Source of the DNA: Rikenellaceae bacterium
Lineage (GTDB): Bacteria > Bacteroidota > Bacteroidia > Bacteroidales > Rikenellaceae
NCBI GenBank assembly: GCA_015060115.1
Contig: SUZB01000002.1
Location: 1-64,000 of the forward strand
Length of the DNA: 64,000 nucleotides
Reading direction: 5' to 3'
Within the stretch, counting starts at the first letter, position 1; every line of letters begins with the position of its first letter. Positions 6,849 through 14,360 of this stretch are shown here, in pieces. The notes under the pieces are model-generated. The model searched no databases and had not been told where the DNA came from. It saw only the letters and a program-made list of their open reading frames with translations. Position numbers and translations under genes: made by a program.

Positions 6849-9330
6849 GTCTGTATAGAGTATGTGCCGCCTGCAAAATCTTATTCTTTAGCAACTGCGG
6901 ATAGTCGGGATTATCCTCCAAGAAATCAACAACTTCGTTATAAGCAGCCTCGCTACGATGCGATGATAGTGCTGCACCCACCCAGTTACGCGGGAAGAAT
7001 ATATCGCCTGTGCGTTGCACCTCGCGCAACTCCTCCAATGCAGGGCGAATATACTTTACCGAGCACTCACCACGCAAGGGGTGGTTGATAAGCGCCAATG
7101 TAGCTTGCGCCCACGGCTCGGTACGGCGATTTTCGGGCTCCAACAACTCCGCAAAGAGAGCATCAAGCGCCTCGGCATCGCTTGTTGCACCACGCACAAT
7201 ATAGTCGAAACGGCTACGGCGGTCGGCATCGGCAATGCGCTCACGCTGATGCTCTACGATATAGTCGTAGCGCTCAGGATAGCGGATAGCGAGTTCGTAA
7301 GCCATTGACATATAGTCATCTACCGAGAGTAACGGGTGGTCGCCACGCTCCCAGACCGAATAGATTTCCGATACCACCGACTCCGACTCGGCCACCGAAT
7401 ATAACGCACGCCACAGCTGACGGCGAGCCGAGGGCACAGGGTGCGTTTCGGCCAATGCGAGCAACTCCCTTTCGACCATCTCACTGCCCTCAACATACCA
7501 AGTAGCTGGCAGATAGCCTATTGCAAGCGACAGAATTAGCGGATTACGCTCCTTCTTAACAACATTGAGCAGAGCATACTGCCACCACGAATCATCCAAG
7601 ACACCTGCATCGTAGAGCGAGTGCATCGTAAGGAGCAACGACATTCGGGCGCTCTCATCCTCGATGGTCATCAGATTATCTACCAACCACGACTTGCTAT
7701 CATAGTCGAGCGAAAAGAATCCATAGCCCCTACCGCAGACATTGGGCAGAATAGCTACCACATCCTCGCTATTTAGCTCAATCGCAACACTTTCGGCATA
7801 AAGCTCAACAGTGTGTCGCTCTCTACCCACCGAGGTAACAACCTCTATATCAAATTTTTGAGGCCAGACGATACCTCTTTCGTAGATATCGCTCTGCACT
7901 ACCTTCAGGCTCTTACCCTCACGCTTGAAGCTGATAAACGGCAGGCCCTTTTCATTGACCCAAACACGGCTAAACGAGGCTATATCGGCCTTGGTATGCT
8001 TATCGAAGATAGCCACCAAGTCGTTCCAGGTGGCGTTGCTATATGCGTATGTCGTAAGGTACTCACGCACAGCAGTGCGGAAGGCCTCCTCACCCATAAT
8101 CTCCACCAATTTTTCGAGCATAATGGGTGCTTTGTTGTAGATAATATTGCCATACACCAAGCCCGCATTGCGCAGGTTATCAAGCGGTTGGCGGATAGAT
8201 GTCGTGCCGAGTGTAAGATCCTCGGCAAGCGACGAGGTGGTGTAGCTCTTAAGCCAATTTAGGCGATGGTTGATATCGGGGAATAGTGGCTCGGTGATGC
8301 GTGCAGCGAAGTAGTTGGCAAAGACCTCCTTGGTCCACACATCATCAAACCACGCCATTGTTACATAGTCGCCAAACCACATATGCGCTGTTTCGTGGGC
8401 AATAAGCTGAATACGGCGCAACTCCTCATCGGGCGTAGGATTCTCCGAGAGGAACATCTGCGTATCGTTGTAGAGCGTAGCTCCAGTATGCTCCATACCG
8501 CCATACTGGAAGCCGGGCAGTATCACAAAGTCGTACTTTGCAAAGGGGTAGTCGATGCCCGTAAACTCCTCTAACCACTCAAGCGATGATGCCACCTGCT
8601 CGAAGATTGTTGGTAACTGCGCCAAACGCTTGGGGTCGCTCTCACGATAGTATGCCGTAAAGCGGTGAGTGCCATCATCATAGGTGCGTTGCTCAAACTC
8701 TCCCGCAACAAACGAGAATAGGTAGGTGCTTAACGGCTCGGTAGGGGCAAAAGTGATGGTTTTCTTACCTTCAAGCTCCTCTACGCCATCTATTGCAGTA
8801 TTCGACACCGCCACCCAACGCTGTGGCACAGTGAGCTCTAGGCGATATATCGCCTTCATATCGGGCTGGTCGAAGCAGGGGAAAAGCGTGCGAGCACGGT
8901 CGGGGACAAGAAGCGTATAGAGGAAATCTTCACGGCGATTAAGCGACTGATTGTCAAGCTTAAAGATAACGCCTACTCGATTTACACCTGCCTTAGTCTC
9001 AAAGTCGGGGATTATGATATGCTCGTTGTGTAATGCCGACTCCACAGGCAGACCCTCGCCCGGAACAAATATATCTGCAACAAGCTCGGTATTACGGAAA
9101 TCGATGACAACATCTTGCGGTGCATCGAGCGTAAAGCTGATTGTCGCAACACCGCTATTCTCCACAAGGTCAAACATCAGGTCGTACTCCACATTGTGGA
9201 TTGTCGCCTTGCGCCACTCTGCAAGCTCCTTCGACACGCCCTCGTCAAAGCGCTTATCGATGTTTTGCTTTGGCGCACACGCCACAACGGCAAGAAGAGA
9301 GATAATCAGTGGGAGAATGTATCGTCGCAT
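6793..9330 (-). CDS. M1 family metallo-aminopeptidase, lipoprotein
   Basis: 845 residues with a lipoprotein signal (LLAVVACAP), so exported and lipid-anchored. The M1 exopeptidase motif GGMEHTG and the zinc site HETAH with the downstream glutamate in WTKEVFAN are all intact around residues 265-320. The N-terminal beta-sandwich and the helical C-terminal domain have the usual M1 sizes. Likely trims peptides at the cell envelope. Its 3' end overlaps the glycerate kinase by 56 bp. It is preceded by a clear minus-strand -7 box. Confidence 0.93.
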   Translation of the reverse strand: MRRYILPLIISLLAVVACAPKQNIDKRFDEGVSKELAEWRKATIHNVEYDLMFDLVENSGVATISFTLDAPQDVVIDFRNTELVADIFVPGEGLPVESALHNEHIIIPDFETKAGVNRVGVIFKLDNQSLNRREDFLYTLLVPDRARTLFPCFDQPDMKAIYRLELTVPQRWVAVSNTAIDGVEELEGKKTITFAPTEPLSTYLFSFVAGEFEQRTYDDGTHRFTAYYRESDPKRLAQLPTIFEQVASSLEWLEEFTGIDYPFAKYDFVILPGFQYGGMEHTGATLYNDTQMFLSENPTPDEELRRIQLIAHETAHMWFGDYVTMAWFDDVWTKEVFANYFAARITEPLFPDINHRLNWLKSYTTSSLAEDLTLGTTSIRQPLDNLRNAGLVYGNIIYNKAPIMLEKLVEIMGEEAFRTAVREYLTTYAYSNATWNDLVAIFDKHTKADIASFSRVWVNEKGLPFISFKREGKSLKVVQSDIYERGIVWPQKFDIEVVTSVGRERHTVELYAESVAIELNSEDVVAILPNVCGRGYGFFSLDYDSKSWLVDNLMTIEDESARMSLLLTMHSLYDAGVLDDSWWQYALLNVVKKERNPLILSLAIGYLPATWYVEGSEMVERELLALAETHPVPSARRQLWRALYSVAESESVVSEIYSVWERGDHPLLSVDDYMSMAYELAIRYPERYDYIVEHQRERIADADRRSRFDYIVRGATSDAEALDALFAELLEPENRRTEPWAQATLALINHPLRGECSVKYIRPALEELREVQRTGDIFFPRNWVGAALSSHRSEAAYNEVVDFLEDNPDYPQLLKNKILQAAHTLYRLNGDNLWRCAVHTSEDSL

Positions 9331-9353
9331 AGTCGTAAGTTTTAAGTTCTTAG

Positions 9354-9361
9354 CAAAGATA
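9354..9361 (-). promoter_or_regulatory. -7 box of the M1 aminopeptidase gene
   Basis: CAAAGATA on the plus strand is TATCTTTG on the minus strand, 24 nt before the aminopeptidase start codon. Confidence 0.6.
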
Positions 9362-9410
9362 CTAAAAAAATAGGAGATAGCAATGGGGAGTCAGAAATTG
9401 GGGTGGGCTT

Positions 9411-9446
9411 GGGTATTTTGGGTACTTTGGGTACTATGGGTATTTT
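9411..9446. repeat. 9-nt tandem repeat (GGGTACTTT type)
   Basis: Four exact-length 9-nt units: GGGTATTTT, GGGTACTTT, GGGTACTAT, GGGTATTTT. No coding role is apparent. The same 9-nt period with other sequences occurs at 2.9, 14.2, 37.9 and 38.0 kb. Confidence 0.75.
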
Positions 9447-9512
9447 ATATTTACCAAGTATATCCAAATATAAGGTTTATTGGTCACGACCCTATATAAA
9501 CAAAAAATCCCC

Positions 9513-9770
9513 AAAGATGTCGGGATACCGGGATTCGGACGACTTTAGCCGAAGAGCCGATACCTTATTAAAAAAGCGCAAGGCGCAGCCTGAGCAATAA
9601 ATCACTTTAATATCGGCTCAACCCGCCATTAAGTGAGTAATGCCGGTATTAGGGATTGAGCAGTGGTGCTTGCACCGTATTTTTGTTTGTATTAGGTGGC
9701 TGTGGGCTTGCACACTTAGCCACCAAATAAAACAAAAAACAGATGACTTTAAGTCATCTGCTCAATCCCA
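9513..9770 (-). repeat. tRNA-tail structured element, Pro unit
   Basis: 258-bp unit between the intact tRNA-Pro(CGG) tail and a 25-bp exact copy of that tail (9513-9537). The core has a 9-bp stem GAGCCGATA (9554-9562)/TATCGGCTC (9611-9619) around AGCGCA, the hairpin AGGC-gca-GCCT and GAGCA. The second part is a stem GGGATTGAG/CTCAATCCC closing three arms (GGTGC-tt-GCACC; a long arm 9677-9739; CAGATGACTT/AAGTCATCTG). The topology is the same as in the tRNA-Leu units although the paired bases differ. The CCGGTAT near 9643 is an inverted tail copy. The 117-aa ORF here runs through both tRNAs and is not a gene. Confidence 0.85.
9740..9760 (-). terminator. Terminator behind tRNA-Pro(CGG)
   Basis: Near-perfect palindrome CAGATGACTT-T-AAGTCATCTG followed on the minus strand by TTTTTTGTTTTATTT. 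It acts as arm 3 of the structured Pro unit as well. Confidence 0.7.
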
Positions 9771-9777
9771 AAAGATG

Positions 9778-9852
9778 TCGGGATACCGGGATTCGAACCC
9801 GGGGCCTCCAACTCCCGAAGCTGGCGCGCTAACCGGACTGCGCTACATCCCG
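9778..9852 (-). tRNA. tRNA-Pro (anticodon CGG)
   Basis: 75 nt on the minus strand. The acceptor CGGGATG/...ATCCCG, D-arm, anticodon loop TTCGGGA (CGG) within CCAGC/GTTGG, and T-arm GGGTTCGAATCCC are intact. The discriminator is A and no CCA is encoded. Confidence 0.95.
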
Positions 9853-9909
9853 AACAAAATGTATCACCGTATCTTTCTCCTTATCGACCGTTGTCGATTC
9901 TCGTCTGAG

Positions 9910-9984
9910 TCGGGATACCAGGATTCGAACCTGGGACCCCCTGCTCCCAAAGCAGGTGCGCTAACCGGGCTGCGCTACATCCCG
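9910..9984 (-). tRNA. tRNA-Pro (anticodon TGG)
   Basis: 75 nt on the minus strand. It differs from the neighbouring tRNA-Pro mainly in the anticodon arm (CCTGC-TTTGGGA-GCAGG, anticodon TGG) and T-arm. The two form a tandem pair probably expressed from one promoter. Confidence 0.95.
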
Positions 9985-10003
9985 ATACAATGATTTCGAA
10001 GGG

Positions 10004-10035
10004 CAAAGATAGACGAAAAATTTTAATAGACAAAA
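10004..10035 (-). promoter_or_regulatory. tRNA-Pro promoter
   Basis: On the minus strand TTTTG (10031-10035) and TATCTTTG (10004-10011) are 19 nt apart, a textbook Bacteroidota promoter about 20 nt before tRNA-Pro(TGG). Confidence 0.75.
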
Positions 10036-10056
10036 TATTTTACGAAAAAAGAAAAA

Positions 10057-10088
10057 GGAGATGGCTAAAAACTCTATTAGCCACCTCC
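10057..10088 (-). terminator. Terminator of the 680-aa lipoprotein gene
   Basis: Minus-strand GGAGGTGGCTA...TAGCCATCTCC hairpin followed by TTTTTCTTTTTT, 20 bp past the stop codon. Confidence 0.8.
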
Positions 10089-10108
10089 CTTATAACATTG
10101 GGCGCCAC

Positions 10109-12151
10109 TTAACGCTTCATCGCATTGGCCTTGGCTGCCATTGCTGGCGATGCCGCAGGATTAGCTGCTATAAACTCCTCGGCAGGCGATACGCCATCAG
10201 GTGTGGGTGTTATCACATCGATAAAGCCCAAGCCATAGCTATCTGTGCTATCCTTGGCTATACCCAAGAATGTGTATGGCATATCGTATGAGAGCACAGC
10301 AACGCCACTCTCTCTATTCTCAGAAACATACTCAGAACCCCACTCCCAGCCGTAGGTGATAAGCTCGGTATAGATATCATCATCGGTGCAGCCCCACTCC
10401 GTAAAGTCGCCATCGTAGAAGCCTGTGTACCAAGCAACTGCCGAATCATTGGGCTTTACCGTATAGGGCAATACTGCATAGCCCTTGCAGTTAAGGAAGC
10501 GGGCGGGATCTAATTCAGCAAGTGCCGAGCCATCGTAGTAGTTGCCAAACTCAATGGTGACTGCAGCATCGCTAACGACCTTATCCAAGGTGCGGAAAGG
10601 CTCGCTTACAAAACCCTTCTCGGATGCCAGCTCGCCTGTCTCCATATCCACCGCAATAGCATAAGCGATATAGTCGGTCGAGGGCTCAAGCTGGTTATAG
10701 AAGTTCTTCTCTTTACCCAACGATGCGCCAAGGTCGTAGAGATACTCGGCACGTGAACACTCAAACCACTCAGCACCATAGTCGATCTCCGCGTTGGCCA
10801 GATATGCCACGCAAGCATCTGTTGTGCCATACTCATCAACAAGCAAATCGAAGTTCTCAGCCTCGGTGTAGAATGTAAAGTAGTAAGCACCAACAGATGG
10901 GGTAGTGGTTACATATACAGAGTTATGCGTAATATCGCTAACCTCGAACTCTACAACCAAATCCTCAGGATTTCCCGCAGCCGCAGGGGTTGTAAAGTGG
11001 GTAATGTGGGGTGCTGTTGTGGGGGCACCATCGTAGCCGAAGCATACGATGATATAATCAGTCTCGCTCTGCAAGCCACTAATGCCATCGAGCGACATAA
11101 CACCCTTGCGCAACGAATCCTCGATATTGCCCCAAGCGGTAATATCATCAACGATAGACTCTACAAAATCCTCTTCCGACTCACTCCACTCAAGCGCCGA
11201 GGCATACTGAACAGAGCAGATATATGTATCGTCGTTGTTAGATGGCGTTACACTACCCTCGATATGGTCATACTCGATATTGGTAAGCTCCACCTCGAAT
11301 GTCAAATCCGAGGTCTGAGCAGCCACGGTCTCAAACTCAACCACCGTAGCCACGCTATTTGCAACAAATCGCTCGTCTATACCAATGGCGTAGGCCATAT
11401 ACTTTGTGCCAGCCCTGAGATCCTCTACCGATAACGACTTAGCGCCGACATAACCGAGGTTAGCTACCATCTGGTCAGCAGTAGCACCTAAACCATAGTA
11501 GTAGTTACGCAATTTGTTGATGTGTGTGGCAAATGCAGACTCGTCGCCACCATAATTCTGGTAGTCTTCGAGGCTGAAGACATTTACAAAATAGAAGGCC
11601 TTATCGTTGTCTGGTGTTACTGTAATTGTGGCGGTGTCGTAACCAATATCTGTTACTTCAATCTCAAAGTTTAGCTCTGTAAGCTCTGTGCTTAGGGTTG
11701 TAAAGGTCTGCTTATAGAGCGATGTTGTAACAATGCCATTATTTGATAGACCGAAGGCGTATACGATGTACTCTGTCTCTGGGTCGAGCATGTCCTGAGT
11801 ATCGCTAATTGCGCCCTTTTTAAGTACACCTTCAAGATACTCACTTAGCTCAACGCCGGCATCGTAGGCGGCATCATCGAGCCACATAAGGTCGTCCATA
11901 ATATAGGCATCGTCGTCCTCGAACTCATCGAAATACTCTTTTGTTGTCATCATGGCAATGTAGGTCATCTCCTCATCTTCGGGGGTGATGGTAAACTCCA
12001 CTGAGGTGTCTGTTATGTTCTTAACCTCAATCACGAAGTCGGGCTTATCAACTGGGTCAATGGGTGTTGGAGGCACTTCGGGGGTCTCCTTACAGCCAAC
12101 AAAAACGGTTGCTAACAGTAGCAAAAGTCCATTAAAAAGAATCTTTTTCAT
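10109..12151 (-). CDS. Modular surface lipoprotein with Fn3-like repeats
   Basis: 680 residues with a lipobox (VFVGCKE). Four repeated beta-sandwich modules start around residues 38, 158, 280 and 398, each opening with a pattern such as FEIEVTDIGYDTATITVTP and closing near TEYIVYAFG. A conserved amphipathic insert (LSEYLEGVLKKG) sits in the middle of the first module. A C-terminal domain (from about 545, DGSALAELDPARF) is shared with the 26726-29032 and 32695-34968 proteins, which makes these three paralogues. The substrate or partner is unknown; a cell-surface binding or adhesion role is inference. Monocistronic, with its own terminator. Confidence 0.75.
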   Translation of the reverse strand: MKKILFNGLLLLLATVFVGCKETPEVPPTPIDPVDKPDFVIEVKNITDTSVEFTITPEDEEMTYIAMMTTKEYFDEFEDDDAYIMDDLMWLDDAAYDAGVELSEYLEGVLKKGAISDTQDMLDPETEYIVYAFGLSNNGIVTTSLYKQTFTTLSTELTELNFEIEVTDIGYDTATITVTPDNDKAFYFVNVFSLEDYQNYGGDESAFATHINKLRNYYYGLGATADQMVANLGYVGAKSLSVEDLRAGTKYMAYAIGIDERFVANSVATVVEFETVAAQTSDLTFEVELTNIEYDHIEGSVTPSNNDDTYICSVQYASALEWSESEEDFVESIVDDITAWGNIEDSLRKGVMSLDGISGLQSETDYIIVCFGYDGAPTTAPHITHFTTPAAAGNPEDLVVEFEVSDITHNSVYVTTTPSVGAYYFTFYTEAENFDLLVDEYGTTDACVAYLANAEIDYGAEWFECSRAEYLYDLGASLGKEKNFYNQLEPSTDYIAYAIAVDMETGELASEKGFVSEPFRTLDKVVSDAAVTIEFGNYYDGSALAELDPARFLNCKGYAVLPYTVKPNDSAVAWYTGFYDGDFTEWGCTDDDIYTELITYGWEWGSEYVSENRESGVAVLSYDMPYTFLGIAKDSTDSYGLGFIDVITPTPDGVSPAEEFIAANPAASPAMAAKANAMKR

Positions 12152-12723
12152 TTTTAGGTGGTTTTATTAGTTTAAGTATAATATTTGCAAGGCCTATCCT
12201 TACAATAAAAGGTCAATTAATGTTTGAGTTACTCCATCATTAAAGCAACATCATTAGTCGTCTATGTTTTTACCATACGCCTTTAGTTTTAAGGTTTAAC
12301 AACGCATCGTAGCAAAGTCGCAACCACAACTAAAAGAGTAGCGCAGACTTATCACCATACGCTGTCAAGGCTCACCACAAGCCACAATTCTTTATGGGAA
12401 GGTCTGCGCCATCAGGCACATTTCCCCAACAAGAATTGGTATAACTCGGCGCTTGCGAGGTGGTGATTCGACAGCTGTTGAGTTATGCTATTTTTTTTTG
12501 GATTAGAGGTATAATATATCTATAAAGGTATACACCTACTACAAATCCAACTATTTACTAAGACAAAATTAAATATAATAATTCGAAAAAGCAAACACAT
12601 AAGGGTATATTTAGTAAAATATTCGCCCTAAAAAGACAATATTACTAATATTCATCACCTCTACCTCTCACCGCTGGCATAATTTATGGAATTGTAGTTG
12701 GGAATTTTAAACCTTTTAACAAT
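12152..12723. promoter_or_regulatory. 572-bp divergent intergenic region with long hairpin
   Basis: Non-coding region between the 680-aa lipoprotein gene and gadB. The half nearest gadB is very AT-rich and should hold its promoter, but no consensus box is clear. A long imperfect hairpin spans 12361-12475: GCTGTC/GACAGC, TCACCAC/GTGGTGA, AAGC/GCTT, CAATTCTT/AAGAATTG and GGGAA/TTCCC are nested in register. A competing 8-bp pair, GCGCAGAC (12341-12348)/GTCTGCGC (12402-12409), could rearrange it. Confidence 0.6.
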
Positions 12724-14133
12724 ATGAACAAGACAACGACTCACTCTGCGGAGCAACCCGTATATGGCTCCGAGGAGATGGTGCGCCCAGCACCCGCAAC
12801 GACACTCCCTGAGAGTATGACAGCCCCCGAAATCGCCTACCGTATGGTCAAGGACGAGACATACGCCGAGACACAGCCGAGGCTCAACCTCGCAACCTTC
12901 GTCACGACATATATGGACGACTACGCCACACGCCTGATGAACGAGGCGATATCGATGAACTATATCGACCAGACGGAGTACCCTCGTGTGGCGGTGATGA
13001 CGGCGCGTTGCATCAACATCCTCGCCAACCTCTGGCATAGCCCTGAGGAGAGCGAGTCTAAGACAGGCGCTTTGGGCATCGGCTCTTCGGAGGCCTGCAT
13101 GCTCGGTGGCGTGGCAGCGTGGTTACGCTGGCGTAAGAGACGCAAGGAGGCGGGCAAGCCCCACGACAAGCCCAACTTGGTGATGAGCGCAGGAATGCAG
13201 GTCGTCTGGGAGAAGTTCTGCCAGCTTTGGCAGATTGAGCTGCGCCAGATACCCCTCACCAACGAGCACCGCACCCTCGATATTGCCGAGGCACTCAGAC
13301 ATTGCGACGAGAACACCATCTGCATAGTGCCTATTGCGGGCGTTACTTGGACAGGTCTTAACGATGATATCGAGGCCTTAGACCGCGAGTTAGATGCCTT
13401 TAACAAGATGCACGGCTTGGAGATTCCTATCCATGTAGATGCCGCATCGGGAGGCTTTATCTTGCCCTTTATCTATCCTGAGAAGAGGTGGGACTTCCGC
13501 CTAAAGTGGGTAGCCTCGATATCGACTTCGGGACATAAGTTCGGCTTGGTATATCCGGGTCTTGGTTGGGTCATCTGGCGCGATAAGAGCTACTTACCCG
13601 AAGAGATGAGCTTCTCGGTAAACTACCTCGGTGCTGAGGTAAGGCAGGTGGGACTAAATTTCTCGCGCCCCGCAGCGCAGATTTTGGGTCAATACTACAA
13701 CTTTATCCGCCTCGGCCGTGAGGGCTACACCAACATTCAGCGCAACTCTATGGAGATCGCCCGCTACTGCCACGAGCGTATTGGAAAGATGGAGTGCTTC
13801 GAGAACTACTCAAAGGAGGTTGTAAACCCGCTTTTTGTATGGTCGCTAAGCAAGAAGTACACCGAGAGCGCCAAGTGGACACTCTTCGACCTGCAGAACG
13901 AGTTGCAGCAGAGTGGCTGGATGGTGCCCGCCTATACGATGCCCAAGAACATCGAGGATATGGTGGTTATGCGTATCGTGGTGCGTCAGGGCATGTCGCG
14001 CGATATGGCCGATATGCTGTTGCGCGATATTGAGAATGCCGTAGCCTCGTTGGATAAGCTCACCCACCCCACACCCTCGCGCATAGCCTTCGAGAAGCAG
14101 GAGAGACAGATGGGCAGGGTCTTTGCGCACTAA
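12724..14133 (+). CDS. gadB: Glutamate decarboxylase
   Basis: 469 residues, PLP-dependent group II decarboxylase that converts glutamate to GABA plus CO2 and consumes a proton. It has GSSEACML, the PLP-contacting HVDAASGGF and the lysine in STSGHKFGLVYPG. The N-terminus and length match bacterial GadB. In acid resistance GadB usually works with a Glu/GABA antiporter (GadC); none lies in this window. A long structured region precedes it and the aspA gene converges on it. Confidence 0.95.
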   Translation: MNKTTTHSAEQPVYGSEEMVRPAPATTLPESMTAPEIAYRMVKDETYAETQPRLNLATFVTTYMDDYATRLMNEAISMNYIDQTEYPRVAVMTARCINILANLWHSPEESESKTGALGIGSSEACMLGGVAAWLRWRKRRKEAGKPHDKPNLVMSAGMQVVWEKFCQLWQIELRQIPLTNEHRTLDIAEALRHCDENTICIVPIAGVTWTGLNDDIEALDRELDAFNKMHGLEIPIHVDAASGGFILPFIYPEKRWDFRLKWVASISTSGHKFGLVYPGLGWVIWRDKSYLPEEMSFSVNYLGAEVRQVGLNFSRPAAQILGQYYNFIRLGREGYTNIQRNSMEIARYCHERIGKMECFENYSKEVVNPLFVWSLSKKYTESAKWTLFDLQNELQQSGWMVPAYTMPKNIEDMVVMRIVVRQGMSRDMADMLLRDIENAVASLDKLTHPTPSRIAFEKQERQMGRVFAH

Positions 14134-14172
14134 AAGGCGCAGACCTGTAGCGCAGGCTACTTAGAGGGGCAA

Positions 14173-14199
14173 AAGGGGTATAAGGGGTATAAGGGGCAC
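14173..14199. repeat. 9-nt tandem repeat (AAGGGGTAT type)
   Basis: Three units in exact 9-nt register (AAGGGGTAT, AAGGGGTAT, AAGGGGCAC) just after gadB. Confidence 0.7.
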
Positions 14200-14229
14200 A
14201 TATAATATCGCTTTCCCTACCCCACGACC

Positions 14230-14360
14230 TAATTTGTTGTCAGAGTGGGTCTAATTTGGTCTATCGCAAAAATCCCGACGATGGGCTGTACTTGGTGGTA
14301 CTGCTCATTGTCGGGACTTTTTGGGATGGGCCGAAGGAGGCCCACTATCACAACAAATTA
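14230..14360 (-). repeat. Stop-abutting structured element A (behind aspA)
   Basis: 131-bp element whose end includes the aspA stop codon. Stems: TAATTTGTTGT/ACAACAAATTA (11 bp), AGTGGGTCT/AGGCCCACT, CCCGAC/GTCGGG, and a GTAC/GTAC hairpin. The loop GATGGGCTGTACTTGG...GTACTGCTCAT is nearly identical to element B at 38.1 kb while the stems differ with compensation. Confidence 0.85.

Noticed and set aside
9640-9993. 117-aa ORF at the tRNA-Pro genes
   Set aside because: It runs through both tRNA genes and the structured unit; its repeated GYRDSN/GYQDSN words are translated tRNA tails.
14230-14360. Simple intrinsic terminator between gadB and aspA
   Set aside because: There is no T-run after the outer stem on either strand, and the conserved loops are shared with a distant locus.
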